Assembly: GCF_005222835.1 (NCBI RefSeq)
Contig: NZ_STGA01000059.1
Location: 1 to 48,705, forward strand
Length of the DNA stretch: 48,705 nucleotides
Reading direction: 5' to 3'
Source of the DNA: Rhizobium sp. FKY42
GTDB lineage: Bacteria; Pseudomonadota; Alphaproteobacteria; Rhizobiales; Rhizobiaceae
Shown here in pieces: positions 38,101 through 46,817 of this stretch (the stretch's first letter is position 1; every line of letters starts with the position of its first letter). The notes under the pieces were generated by a model. That model saw nothing but the letters and a program-made list of their open reading frames with translations, was not told the DNA's origin and made no database searches. Made by a program: the position numbers and the translations under genes.

Positions 38101-39041
38101 CAGACCGGCACCTCTTTGCCCCGCAGCGTGTTCCAGCGGCGCTGTATGAGATCGCGGTTCCGATAAGCCACATAACCAAGCGCCAGGACCACAGCCGCGC
38201 CCGCGATCCAGCCCCATGGCAGGCCGGTGGACCAGGCGGCAACAGCCGAACCAATGCCGGTGCTGGAAGCTTTGGCGACAGCCTCACGCGCAGCGCCCGC
38301 ATCGCGCCGGAGCTGCGAGAGCGTGGCAGGGCCGATCACGCCATCAGCGACCAGGTGCGGGTGGGCCTTCTGGTAGGCAATCACCGCCTCCTTGGTCTTG
38401 GCCCCCATCCACCCGTCGATGGCGCCGGGATTGAGCCCCGCCGAGGTGAGCAGCTCCTGCGCTTCCTTGACCACCGGATCAGGCGCGCGGACCGGCACCT
38501 CGGTGGCTCGGCGCGGCACGCCTTCAGGCGGGGCGGAATCAACTCCAGTATAGACGCCACGCTCAAACAGCATCGCCTCTTCCTTGCGACGGCGCACCAG
38601 TCCCGGCAGCTTTTTGCCGCCAGCGGTGCTGTAATGGGAGGCAAGATAATCCGCCGCGGCCTTCAGCTTTCCGGCACGCCACAGCGTAGCCCATTGCCAA
38701 TCCATCACGGCAACGCCGAGGTTGAAGGCGGCAGAGCAAGCCGCATCTGCCTGATGCTGGGTGCGATCGGCAGGGCTTTTGGCAACAACGGCAGGCATGT
38801 ATTCCAAGGCGATCACCGCATCGAGAATGGCGTCGGACTGCGCAGCCGTCAGTTTGGTTTTCCCCGGCACAAGCTTTGTGATGCCAAGCTTCGCCAGTTC
38901 GCGGCGGCAGCTATCGCTGCGGAGCGTGAAGCCTGTGCCGATCGTCGGGATCTTGCGCGGATCCAGATAGCAGGTGAGCGGATTGCCTTCGTGCAGGCGC
39001 ACGAAAGCCCTCCCTTGAGGGGAGATCGATGTTACAGGCAA
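38100..39041 (-). CDS. Endolysin: T4-type muramidase, peptidoglycan-binding domain, C-terminal membrane segment
   Basis: 313 residues. The T4-lysozyme catalytic triad is exactly spaced: E18, D27 and T33 in 'RLHEGNPLTCYLDPRKIPTI'. A PG_binding_1 domain follows at about 190-250 ('VKEAQELLTSAGLNPGAIDG', 'KEAVIAYQKAHPHLVADGVI', 'GPATLSQLRR'). The C-terminus has a single membrane segment 'WGWIAGAAVVLALGYVAYR' (about 277-296) and a basic tail. There is no N-terminal SAR or signal. It degrades cell-wall murein; the membrane end suggests it may be held at the inner membrane. Last-upstream gene of the lysis cassette. Confidence 0.92.
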   Translation of the reverse strand: MPVTSISPQGRAFVRLHEGNPLTCYLDPRKIPTIGTGFTLRSDSCRRELAKLGITKLVPGKTKLTAAQSDAILDAVIALEYMPAVVAKSPADRTQHQADAACSAAFNLGVAVMDWQWATLWRAGKLKAAADYLASHYSTAGGKKLPGLVRRRKEEAMLFERGVYTGVDSAPPEGVPRRATEVPVRAPDPVVKEAQELLTSAGLNPGAIDGWMGAKTKEAVIAYQKAHPHLVADGVIGPATLSQLRRDAGAAREAVAKASSTGIGSAVAAWSTGLPWGWIAGAAVVLALGYVAYRNRDLIQRRWNTLRGKEVPV

Positions 39042-39140
39042 GGATGCCTCCTATAGCAATGTTGGGAGATGCGCAGCGCGCACGGTTTTGCGGCTATAAC
39101 GCCGCAGGTCTGCCCGCGTGGGAGGCGCGGGGAGAGGGGC

Positions 39141-40184
39141 TTACTTCGCGCCGGGCTCTTTCAGCTCGGCGGCGGTGGTTGATCCGCCAGAGCGGTTGGC
39201 GCGGTGATTGACACTTTCCATGCGCCACGGGCCGTCGATGTCGGGCTTTGCGCCGGAAAGGTTGAGGATGCTTTCAGCCTGCGCTTGCGGAGCGAGATCG
39301 AGCAGAATATTGCCACCGCCTTTTTCGCGCTTGGCCTCGCCCTTGCGGCCTTTGATGCGCCGCTGCGCCTGGTCCTTGTCGGCAGATGGCAGGCGGATAA
39401 CATTGGCGCTGTCGGGAGCATCGTCACCGGCATCGATCTCGATCTCTTCCTCGATCCACTTGGCCGCCTTGCGGTCGAAATAGCGGGACTTTGCCTTTTT
39501 CCAGACGCCGCGCCCGGTAAAGGGGGCAATGTCCCAATTGATCACATTGCCGCCCGTATCGGCCACGATCGCGTCGACAGAGGGCAAGGAACTGGAGCCG
39601 CGCTTGACAAGCACGGCCTGATTGCCCCGCAGCTTGAAAGTGCCGTGGATCTCGCGCGCCATGCGCTCGCCAATGTCCAGAAAACTTTCGCCATGGGCCG
39701 CCCAATAGGGAGCCTTGATATTGGCAAGCGCCGGATCGAGGCGGATGGAATAGCCCGCATTCTTGGCAGCCTGCTCCAGAAACTCGCCCAGCGTGGCATC
39801 GTCCTTGTGAAAGCTCTGGATCTCCTTGGCCTTGCCGCGCGTATCGAAGCCCTTGGCGCTCACGGGAATCAACCGCCCGCCACCGCGCGAGCCGGTGCTG
39901 CGGGCATTCTCGATGACACCTGAAAAGACCTCATAGCCTTTCAGGATCACGCTGATATCCAGCCCCTCCATGTCGAGGCGGATCTGGCCATCGGTATCGT
40001 CGATCGTCAGCGAGCAGGCATCACTGGTGATGCCTGCCTTGTCGGTCACGCTGATATCGATCAGATAGGGGCGCAAGATGCCGGTGCGATCCGCGCCACC
40101 GATATGGACCTCCCACGGAATAGACCAGACGGCGGGCTGGGAGAGGTCGTACAGGACGCCGTTGATAAACTGCTGCATCGTCAA
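39141..40184 (-). CDS. D: Tail protein D (phage late control D family)
   Basis: 347 residues (P2 D 387). 'GYEVFSGVIENARSTGSRG' and 'VSAKGFDTRGKAKEIQSFHK' followed by 'TLGEFLEQAAKNAGYSIRLD' and 'SFLDIGERMAREIHGTF' match the gpD/T4 gp27-like hub domain. The C-terminal 'WRMESVNHRANRSGGSTTAA' is the conserved end. In P2 it forms the baseplate hub that holds the V spike. Start overlaps gpX by four bases. It ends the tail operon, 99 bases before the endolysin. Confidence 0.94.
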   Translation of the reverse strand: MTMQQFINGVLYDLSQPAVWSIPWEVHIGGADRTGILRPYLIDISVTDKAGITSDACSLTIDDTDGQIRLDMEGLDISVILKGYEVFSGVIENARSTGSRGGGRLIPVSAKGFDTRGKAKEIQSFHKDDATLGEFLEQAAKNAGYSIRLDPALANIKAPYWAAHGESFLDIGERMAREIHGTFKLRGNQAVLVKRGSSSLPSVDAIVADTGGNVINWDIAPFTGRGVWKKAKSRYFDRKAAKWIEEEIEIDAGDDAPDSANVIRLPSADKDQAQRRIKGRKGEAKREKGGGNILLDLAPQAQAESILNLSGAKPDIDGPWRMESVNHRANRSGGSTTAAELKEPGAK

Positions 40185-40405
40185 TCCCGAAAGAGGCTCT
40201 TTTGCTGCACACGGACCTCCTTTTGCGGAGGCAGATCCGGAATGGTGAAGCTGGCACCAAGCGGCAGCACCGCACCCAGCTCTGCAAGTCCGGGGTTCAG
40301 TTTCAGCGTTTCATTCACCAGCTCGCGCCCGCGCACGCCATATTTGCGGTGCAGCACCAGCTCGACCGTCAGCCCCTCACCGCGCACGGTAAATGTTTCC
40401 GGCAT
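40181..40405 (-). CDS. X: Tail protein X
   Basis: 74 residues (P2 X 67). It is a short LysM-like protein: 'EGLTVELVLHRKYGVRGREL' and 'ETLKLNPGLAELGAVLPLG' with 'FTIPDLP' at the end. Needed for tail assembly and follows U as in P2. Start overlaps the gpU stop. Confidence 0.9.
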   Translation of the reverse strand: MPETFTVRGEGLTVELVLHRKYGVRGRELVNETLKLNPGLAELGAVLPLGASFTIPDLPPQKEVRVQQKSLFRD

Positions 40406-40848
40406 CAGAGACCTCCCAGCGCCTTAAAGAGCGAGAACAGCCCGCCAATGACATTCAGCGCATCGCCCTGCTGTTCTTCCGCCTGCTCAAGCGTGATGGT
40501 GTAGGCAATCTCGAAGCCCACGCCATTGCGCTGCACTTCGCGGTGCTCTTCATCGATCTGCTTGATGGCGTACCAGCCAGGCCGGGTGCCATCGCCCCGC
40601 ATCAGCGGAAAGCGAGTCCCGGCGCGGCGCATGGCGTGGAGCACTTCCAACTGAGGGAGCCCGCCGATCCGCGAGGGCAAGGCCGTGCCGCTGATGATGA
40701 TATCATCCTCGCCAATGCCTGTGCGCTCCTTGCGCTGGAGACCGCCGATCACCGGCTTTGCCACAAGCCCGCCGCTGGCCGATCGGCGCACGGAATCGGC
40801 GGGCAGGGGCCGCGTGTCGAGCACGACAGCACCAAGAATATATTGCAT
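40405..40848 (-). CDS. U: Tail protein U
   Basis: 147 residues from the ATG at 40848 (P2 U 159). 'GGLQRKERTGIGEDDIIISG' and 'GLPQLEVLHAMRRAGTRFPL' with 'GWYAIKQIDEEHREVQRNGV' are characteristic of the Phage_P2_GpU family, which finishes the tail tube. An upstream extension in the same frame has no start signal. It directly follows the inserted plus-strand gene in map order. Confidence 0.93.
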   Translation of the reverse strand: MQYILGAVVLDTRPLPADSVRRSASGGLVAKPVIGGLQRKERTGIGEDDIIISGTALPSRIGGLPQLEVLHAMRRAGTRFPLMRGDGTRPGWYAIKQIDEEHREVQRNGVGFEIAYTITLEQAEEQQGDALNVIGGLFSLFKALGGL

Positions 40849-40923
40849 GATTTTCTCTTTCTGAGGGTAGACTCTCAACCGGCAGTTTGGTTTTCATCTC
40901 CCTTTCAAAAGGGGGATGTTTGA

Positions 40924-41448
40924 ATGATCAAAAAGGTTATCGTCGCCGTCACGCTTGCATTTGCGTGCGCATCAACGGCCATCGCATCGTCTGCTGAAGA
41001 CGCATACGACAATGAACGGGACATAGCCCTGGATGAAGCTACACGGGAAGCCTTCCTGAAAAAGCACGAAAACTGGAAAGCCAAAGACGGTTTCAGGCCG
41101 CCAGTAACCTCATGCATGGGTGATGATCCCATGTGTGAGCCATCCAGAGCAACTATGTTTGTGGATGCAAAATACGCGTACCAAGGGGTCTATCAGGCTC
41201 AACGAAACCTGGCCTTCTGCCTCGATGATGGGTGCTATGGCGCGGCCATACCAAATCGCAACCTCTCCTGCGCCTGGCGTATCGTGATTGCGGCGTCCGG
41301 CAATACGAAGGTCGACGCTCTGGACCTGACCAGTCTCAAGGCATGCCTTTCACAACTTGATGCAGCAGGGTTGGCCGCTGCTCGCACACAGGCAGCGGCC
41401 ATCTTCAAAAGCGTTTACAAGCGCAACATTCCCGGCCCTTGGCGCTAA
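40924..41448 (+). CDS. Secreted protein of unknown function (moron) inserted in the tail operon
   Basis: 174 residues on the strand opposite the tail genes. It starts with a signal peptide ('MIKKVIVAVTLAFACASTAI' with ASSAED after cleavage). The mature part has six cysteines ('TSCMGDDPMCEPS', 'AFCLDDGCYGAAIP', 'LSCAWRIV', 'LKACLSQL') and ends 'YKRNIPGPWR'. The Cys pattern suggests a disulphide-bonded periplasmic protein. GGGGGA is upstream. The coding end overlaps the tape-measure stop by four bases on the opposite strand. It is a typical moron, expressed from the prophage, and may alter the host; family not recognised. Confidence 0.8.
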   Translation: MIKKVIVAVTLAFACASTAIASSAEDAYDNERDIALDEATREAFLKKHENWKAKDGFRPPVTSCMGDDPMCEPSRATMFVDAKYAYQGVYQAQRNLAFCLDDGCYGAAIPNRNLSCAWRIVIAASGNTKVDALDLTSLKACLSQLDAAGLAAARTQAAAIFKSVYKRNIPGPWR

Positions 41449-43625
41449 TTGCCGAACCCGTTGGTCGAGGCCTGCACGCCGCTCATGCCGCTATTGTATT
41501 CCTGCTGCATAACCTGAACAACAGCGTGCGGGTCCTGCGCTCCATTAACCGTGACATTGAATGTCACATTTGGTTGCGGCATGTTGGCAATCGTCACAGG
41601 CCCGGCCAGCGACACGGATGGCGTGCCGGATAGGGTTACGGCAGGCGTGCCCTGAATGCTTACGGTGCGTCCGATATCGAAATCGTCGGCCTGCTTTCCG
41701 GGCAGGGTGTCCGTGCTCCCGCCCAACCCTGCCTGTCGGGAAATGCGGGCATCCGCCATGATGATTCTGGCGAGGGCGCTAACCGGCGCTTGTGTTGACG
41801 AGGCAGGAAACGCTTCCTTTTGCCACTGATACGCTGCACCCACAGGGTAGTTCGGATCGTCATGATATCCGGATAGCCAGCTCATATATTCGTCGACACT
41901 CAAGCCTCCACGGTTTCGATCTTGCCATTGCGAAACTTCGCGCATGCGCCTTTGCCACCATGTTGTTCCATCCCCACCTTTGTTTGCCGCCGCGACGATA
42001 TCAGGGTCATAGGTTCCGCGCGACGTCCACGCCCGCGTCTCCTCTTCACCTTCCCTCAGATGCCGACGCCGCCTTTCATCTTCCGTTTCTGCTTTGGGAC
42101 GCCTCAGGGGAGTGGGCACATCGGATACTGGAAGATCAAAGGGGTTGAGGTTTCTGGCACCACCCGGAAACTCGGCAGGAAGAAGCGTTTTACGCCCACG
42201 GCTAAGCATCGAATCCCTTTGCGCAAGCCATTCATAAACGCTCTTGATCTCTCCGTTCCCCTGCTGAATCAAGGCTTCCCTGTAGGCGTCCTTAAGTTCC
42301 TGATTGCTGGCGGAAGGCTTGAGCTTTTTGTAGCGATCTCTGAATTCACCTTCCTGTTGGGCTTTATCAGCAATCGTCTGTCCGGCTTCAGCGTCCTCCA
42401 ATGCGTTCTTGTCTCGCAGCCATTGGTTGACTGTATCGAGTATTTTATTGGCCGTAGGTGCGACAGTCTTTCCGGATTGAATTGCCAGCTCTTCCATCAG
42501 CGTCTTCAAACGCTGAACCTTTGCGGCACTATCCTCCGCTATCTGGTCAAAATCGCGCAAGGTAGAGCCATCAACATTCTTCAGGCTTCGGGTCATGTCC
42601 CTCAAGGCATCACGCTGCATAATGAGCGCACGCACGCCTTGCTGCATCTCCCTATCGCCAAACAGCAGCGGGATCCTGGAAAGATCACCCTTGAGCGCCA
42701 CCTGCGTCATATCGAGAAAGACATCCAGAACATCCTTGCCACTCTTGCGGGCGTCCTTCAGCGCCTTGGCTATGTCCACGCCCATTTCCTTGAATTTCGT
42801 GCGTGTTTCTTTGGTTTCCATTTTCTGGAACACATTGGCGAGGTTGGTGGCCGCACCTTCGGCAGTGCCGGATTGGTTGCGCACGATCTGCAGCATGGCC
42901 ACCATTTTTTCGAGGCCTTCTGTGCCTTCGTAACCAAGCGCCGAAAATGCGGGCAGAAGCGAGGGCAGGTATTGCGCCATATCCTTCAGCTCGAACTTCC
43001 CTGCCTTGCCGCCTGCCACCAGGATATCGAACGCTCTCTGCATATCGGCGGCACCAATGCCGAGAGAACCGGCCATGGCATCGGCTGTCTTTCCAATATC
43101 TGCAACCTCGGCACCAGCCGCCTGCGCGGTCATGGCAACCGATGGCAGAAAGGCAAGCGAATCCTCCATGGATCGACCGGACGCTACCAGCGCCTCCATT
43201 CCTTCGGTGACCTTGTCGATCGGCATATATGCATCGTCTGCTGCCTTATGCAGCTGCCGCATCGTGCCGCCAACCGTGGAAAATCCCTTATCTGCGGTAA
43301 TAGCGATGCGATTGATGCGCCGCTCTGCATCAGCGTAAGCACTAAAGCTTGCGGCTTGGCCCGCCACCATGACCGCACCAGCAGTCGCAGCCCGCCCCGC
43401 CCACATCATCATCTGCGCCTTGCGCTCCTGGGCAGCCTGTTGCTGGGCAATCATCAGGTTTTCCTGCGCCCGATGCTTACGGGAAAGATGCGCCCCGCGC
43501 TGGGCAAGTTCCAGCTCGCGTTCTGCCCTTTTCAGCCGGTCCAGATTGCCGATGGCGGTGCTGATGCCAGCGCCCGTTTTGTCTTTTAAGTCTACGACCA
43601 TCGTTGCTGTGAGTTTGCCAGCCAT
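41445..43625 (-). CDS. T: Tape measure protein T
   Basis: 726 residues (P2 T 815). The N-terminus 'LTATMVVDLKDKTGAGISTA' with a long coiled-coil ('LKRAERELELAQRGAHLSRK') leads to a hydrophobic 'MMWAGRAATAGAVMVAGQAA'. The conserved TP901-type core follows: 'ERRINRIAITADKGFSTVGG', 'GMEALVASGRSMEDSLAFLP', 'GKTADAMAGSLGIGAADMQR'. The C-terminal third is flexible and Pro/Gly rich. It sets tail length. It follows gpE directly. Confidence 0.96.
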   Translation of the reverse strand: MAGKLTATMVVDLKDKTGAGISTAIGNLDRLKRAERELELAQRGAHLSRKHRAQENLMIAQQQAAQERKAQMMMWAGRAATAGAVMVAGQAASFSAYADAERRINRIAITADKGFSTVGGTMRQLHKAADDAYMPIDKVTEGMEALVASGRSMEDSLAFLPSVAMTAQAAGAEVADIGKTADAMAGSLGIGAADMQRAFDILVAGGKAGKFELKDMAQYLPSLLPAFSALGYEGTEGLEKMVAMLQIVRNQSGTAEGAATNLANVFQKMETKETRTKFKEMGVDIAKALKDARKSGKDVLDVFLDMTQVALKGDLSRIPLLFGDREMQQGVRALIMQRDALRDMTRSLKNVDGSTLRDFDQIAEDSAAKVQRLKTLMEELAIQSGKTVAPTANKILDTVNQWLRDKNALEDAEAGQTIADKAQQEGEFRDRYKKLKPSASNQELKDAYREALIQQGNGEIKSVYEWLAQRDSMLSRGRKTLLPAEFPGGARNLNPFDLPVSDVPTPLRRPKAETEDERRRRHLREGEEETRAWTSRGTYDPDIVAAANKGGDGTTWWQRRMREVSQWQDRNRGGLSVDEYMSWLSGYHDDPNYPVGAAYQWQKEAFPASSTQAPVSALARIIMADARISRQAGLGGSTDTLPGKQADDFDIGRTVSIQGTPAVTLSGTPSVSLAGPVTIANMPQPNVTFNVTVNGAQDPHAVVQVMQQEYNSGMSGVQASTNGFGN

Positions 43626-43628
43626 CGG

Positions 43629-43994
43629 TTAGCCCTCGCTGACAAACTGCGGAACGATATCATGGAAAAGCTGGTGTACTGCCTCACTGTCCGGCCAGCG
43701 AAGCGCCTTGATCACCAGCGGATCGAGGTCGGCCAGACGCGCCAGAAACGCGCGACGGGAGGCGAGATCACCGTTGACATAGTCGTCGATCTCGCCCTGC
43801 GAGGGCAGGCGCAGCGTGATTTTGCGCAGCCATTTGCCGTTGACCTTGAGCGGCACCAGCAGCGCGTGAGAGCGCGCACCGGCTTGTGTGTTGACCTCAA
43901 TCTTGAGGTCCGGCTCCAGGAGGGTGGCCGGTTCGATGTCATCAGCCGGCACGATGGGCGAGAGGTCGGAAAAATCGAGATCAAGGGCGGTCAT
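43629..43994 (-). CDS. E: Tail assembly protein E
   Basis: 121 residues. 'GARSHALLVPLKVNGKWLRK' and 'ITLRLPSQGEIDDYVNGDLA' with 'SRRAFLARLADLDPLVIKAL' match phage tail assembly chaperone (gpE-like). P2 makes an additional E+E' product by a -1 frameshift. Here gpT begins four bases after the stop, so there is almost no room for an E' extension. Confidence 0.85.
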   Translation of the reverse strand: MTALDLDFSDLSPIVPADDIEPATLLEPDLKIEVNTQAGARSHALLVPLKVNGKWLRKITLRLPSQGEIDDYVNGDLASRRAFLARLADLDPLVIKALRWPDSEAVHQLFHDIVPQFVSEG

Positions 43995-44050
43995 GGCTCA
44001 CCTTATGTCGAGAGATGGAGGTGTGGGCGGCATGGTGCCGCCCACTTCGA

Positions 44051-44563
44051 TTACGAGATACCAATCGCTGCGCGATCCTCGGCGGTGATATCCACGCCGT
44101 TGACACGAATGATGCCTTCGCGATTATCGGCGTAGAACCACTCTTCGCCATCGACATGCAATTCAAGATGCTCGATCTGCTTGATGGATGAGTTGCAGCC
44201 CTTGAAATCACCGGGGGCTGCATCGTCCGGCGTCCATTCGGTAATCACGCCTTCCACATCCATGCGCACCGACACGCGCTTGCCTTTGTTGTTGCGCATG
44301 GCAGCCGCGAAGGTCCAGCTGCCCTGCAGGCCGGGCATCAGATCCTTGTCAAAGCCGTTGACCATGATGCCAAGCTGGATTGCTTCGAGCTTCGGGAAAA
44401 AGAACTCCACATCTAGCACGCCACCGCCAGAAGAATGCGGAACGGTTTTGTACTTCAGAGCGCCAAGAACGACCTTTTGCAGGATCGTTGACCGGCTATC
44501 CTCTGCCGCCGTCGATGGGCGAAAATCGACCATAGTCATGATGAGCGATGACTTTTGCGCCAT
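44051..44563 (-). CDS. FII: Major tail tube protein FII
   Basis: 170 residues (P2 FII 172). 'LEAIQLGIMVNGFDKDLMPG' in the middle with 'VSVRMDVEGVITEWTPDDA', and 'LELHVDGEEWFYADNREGII' then 'VNGVDITAEDRAAIG' near the C-terminus, are all typical. It polymerises into the inner tube inside the sheath. It is 62 bases after the sheath stop. Confidence 0.95.
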   Translation of the reverse strand: MAQKSSLIMTMVDFRPSTAAEDSRSTILQKVVLGALKYKTVPHSSGGGVLDVEFFFPKLEAIQLGIMVNGFDKDLMPGLQGSWTFAAAMRNNKGKRVSVRMDVEGVITEWTPDDAAPGDFKGCNSSIKQIEHLELHVDGEEWFYADNREGIIRVNGVDITAEDRAAIGIS

Positions 44564-44625
44564 GGCTTTACCCTTTCAAAAAATATGGGAAAGGCCCGCA
44601 CCAAGGGCGCGGGCTATGAGGGAAA

Positions 44626-45861
44626 TCAGGCGGCAGCAGCCAGGCCGGTGATGATATCGTCGAGCAGTATTTCGTTGGCTTCGCGGTAGCGGCGGATGGT
44701 GTGCTCCGCCAGTTTGAAACCGGAGACCGGCTCCATGGCGATATCCAGCGCCAGCCTGCCCAGGCGCAGATTTTCCGGGCTGTTCTGGTCCTTCCGGAAC
44801 ATCTTGGCCTTGGGTGCATAGCCCAGAATATTGCCATCCACCTTGTGGTCGCGCAGCATGAAGGCAATCGAGTTGATCCACGCCTCCACCATCGGTACAT
44901 CAATCGTGTTCTTGCCGAGATACTCACGCGCAAGCCGGATGAGCTGCGTGGTGATGTAATCCGTGCCGCGCACCTGGTGGATCTGCTCCCACAGCGTGCT
45001 GGTCTGGGCGTTATCCATGCCGATGAAGACGAACCCGCCGTCAGAGACTGCACCATCGACCTCGGTTTCGCCCTGGTCGACGATGGCGATATTCGAGGCA
45101 AGCAGGCGCTGACCTTCGACCGAAGCATCCAAGAGATTGAATGCAATATCGCGAGACGTACCGGCCAACTTGTAAATCGCCCGGTTGCAGAAAGGCTTGA
45201 ACGGCAGACCCTGATTTTCATTATCGACGCGGATCATCAGGCCCGCCACACGCGGAGCCATGGGCCGTGTGACGACATTTGCGCCCTCGTACACCCGCGC
45301 CGCGACACCGATCGGCATAATGCGCTCGCTGCTCAAAAACTCGCGATCGGAAACCGCAGCCTCATAGGAAAGATCACTCACATCGACCGGGGAGACCGCG
45401 AGGATCTTGCCGAGATTGGCCTCCAGCGCCGTCAGCACGGGGCTGGCCAGATTTGGCGCTGGCCGGAAGGCCGTGCGACCGGCGATCACGATGCGCGGCG
45501 TGGCCTTTGCCTTGCGCGGCACTTCTGCCAGGGAATTGACCACTTCCGCAATCGCCGCAGCCGTGAGAGCAGGCGTTGCCTTTTCCGGCACGCGCCACAC
45601 GGTGACATCCGCGCCGCGATTGAGGCTGTCGAGCTGGGCGTTGATGCCGTTGACCGCATCGGCGGCAAGGCCCGTGCCGAGGGCTGCAAGCCCCTCCGCA
45701 TCGGAGGAGGAAAAGCGGCGCGGCTCGTCCGTGCGAAACTCAGAGGCCGACGCGTCCTCGGACGTATCGATGATGAGAACTTTCGAGAAGTCCGCGCCGA
45801 TAACGGGCATAGGCTCCGTCATCACGCGGGTAAAAGTCATGCCAAAGGCAGGTGAGGTCAT
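44626..45861 (-). CDS. FI: Tail sheath protein FI
   Basis: 411 residues from the ATG at 45861 (P2 FI 396); a further upstream extension lies in the terminator region and is not used. 'EPMPVIGADFSKVLIIDTSE' at the N-terminus, 'GVAARVYEGANVVTRPMAPR', 'GLPFKPFCNRAIYKLAG', and the C-terminal 'AKMFRKDQNSPENLRLGRL' and 'DIAMEPVSGFKLAEHTIRRY' are well-known sheath segments. GGAG lies ten bases upstream. The terminator in front of the gene suggests its own promoter or partial read-through. Confidence 0.96.
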   Translation of the reverse strand: MTSPAFGMTFTRVMTEPMPVIGADFSKVLIIDTSEDASASEFRTDEPRRFSSSDAEGLAALGTGLAADAVNGINAQLDSLNRGADVTVWRVPEKATPALTAAAIAEVVNSLAEVPRKAKATPRIVIAGRTAFRPAPNLASPVLTALEANLGKILAVSPVDVSDLSYEAAVSDREFLSSERIMPIGVAARVYEGANVVTRPMAPRVAGLMIRVDNENQGLPFKPFCNRAIYKLAGTSRDIAFNLLDASVEGQRLLASNIAIVDQGETEVDGAVSDGGFVFIGMDNAQTSTLWEQIHQVRGTDYITTQLIRLAREYLGKNTIDVPMVEAWINSIAFMLRDHKVDGNILGYAPKAKMFRKDQNSPENLRLGRLALDIAMEPVSGFKLAEHTIRRYREANEILLDDIITGLAAAA

Positions 45862-45916
45862 TTTGATGTGTCTCCGGAAAGACGCGCCTGCCCTTCGGCG
45901 CTGGATTTTGGGCAAC

Positions 45917-45943
45917 AAAAAACCCGCCTCGATGGGCGGGTTT
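45917..45943 (-). terminator. Intrinsic terminator upstream of the sheath gene
   Basis: AAACCCGCC (45920-45928) and GGCGGGTTT (45935-45943) form a perfect nine-base stem. On the minus strand a run of six T (45922-45917) follows. It is read after the 74-residue gene and before FI, so it divides the tail-fibre block from the sheath/tube block. Confidence 0.85.
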
Positions 45944-45965
45944 CAGGTTCGGTTGGTGGAGCCGG

Positions 45966-46190
45966 TTACATCGGCTCGATGCGGTGGGTTAGCATCACCG
46001 CCGCCTTGACCGCAGCGAGGCGTTCGAGGGGCAAATCAAGTATGGTCAGCGCACCGACCGCGCTATTGCGGCGGCCTTCGCGAATGGCTTCCGCCGCCTG
46101 GTCTACCGCCTCAAGAATAACGGCGGCATCACGCTGCATGACGCTGATAAGGTGCTGAAAAGCTGCGAGTTTCTGTTGTTCTTCGGTCAT
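45966..46190 (-). CDS. Small helical protein of unknown function
   Basis: 74 residues from the ATG at 46190, with GGAGA upstream. 'MTEEQQKLAAFQHLISVMQR' and 'DAAVILEAVDQAAEAIREGR' followed by 'ILDLPLERLAAVKAAVML' make it fully helical. It may form a coiled-coil oligomer and assist fibre assembly; the place between the fibre genes and the sheath is non-canonical. About 150 bases without a clear gene lie upstream of it. Confidence 0.6.
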   Translation of the reverse strand: MTEEQQKLAAFQHLISVMQRDAAVILEAVDQAAEAIREGRRNSAVGALTILDLPLERLAAVKAAVMLTHRIEPM

Positions 46191-46338
46191 TGTTTTCGTC
46201 TCCGTTTGCAATGACAGTGTTTTCGCTCTGGTCGGGCAAAAAGCCCAGCAATGCCAGTGCTTTAATCGCGCGGTTGAAAACTGGTTTTGCTCGTGTCCGG
46301 GCATGTGCGCGGATCCGAGCAATGGTTTTGCTGAGGCG

Positions 46339-46806
46339 TCAGGATTGCGCCGCTGCCCACATCCACAGCGCATCGATCTGCTCTGGCGGTAGGCCCATGG
46401 CAGCACCGATCTGGTTCACCAGCGGGTTGTCCCGCCTGTAATTCTGCGTATCCTGCCAGTCGATCAAAGCCGCCTCGCGCTCCAGCGGATCGGCAATTGT
46501 GCCGATCTGCGCTTCGACCTCTGCCGACGTGACGCCGATCGACAAGAGCCCGTTGCGGAGCTGCTTGCGCGTGAGCGTTGGGAAGAAGGGCGTCGATGGA
46601 TCGATGACGGGTGGCGTGTCGGGGATTGGGTCTGGCGGCGGAGGCGCAACCCATTCACCATCGATCAGCCGAGCCATGTAGACCATGTCCGGTGTAGCTG
46701 GCACGAAGAGGGCTGCGATTTCCGGCATGAACACGGCGGCAGGGTCAAACTCGACGACTTCCGCGATGGTCTGGATGCCGTCCTGTTCAATGATACGTGC
46801 AAACAT
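46339..46806 (-). CDS. Tail fibre-associated protein (assembly/chaperone type)
   Basis: 155 residues. The N-terminal third ('FARIIEQDGIQTIAEVVEFD', 'PEIAALFVPATPDMVYMARL') is followed by a Pro-rich hinge. The C-terminal part 'TLTRKQLRNGLLSIGVTSAE', 'REAALIDWQDTQNYRRDNPL' and 'VNQIGAAMGLPPEQIDALW' is the repeating ending of many alphaproteobacterial proteins next to tail fibres. A fibre assembly or tip-attached role is likely. It starts 11 bases after the glycine-rich gene. Confidence 0.72.
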   Translation of the reverse strand: MFARIIEQDGIQTIAEVVEFDPAAVFMPEIAALFVPATPDMVYMARLIDGEWVAPPPPDPIPDTPPVIDPSTPFFPTLTRKQLRNGLLSIGVTSAEVEAQIGTIADPLEREAALIDWQDTQNYRRDNPLVNQIGAAMGLPPEQIDALWMWAAAQS

Positions 46807-46817
46807 GACGGTCTCCC

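Noticed and set aside
41922..43589. 555-codon plus-strand ORF
   Set aside because: Exact antisense shadow of the tape measure gene; no start signal, unlike any protein.
44701..45855. 384-codon plus-strand ORF
   Set aside because: Antisense of the sheath gene; no homology-like pattern.
46129..46338. Open frame continuing about 69 codons after the TGA of the fibre-associated gene
   Set aside because: Could be stop read-through, but there is no context signal and it overlaps the next real gene; such length is expected by chance at this GC.
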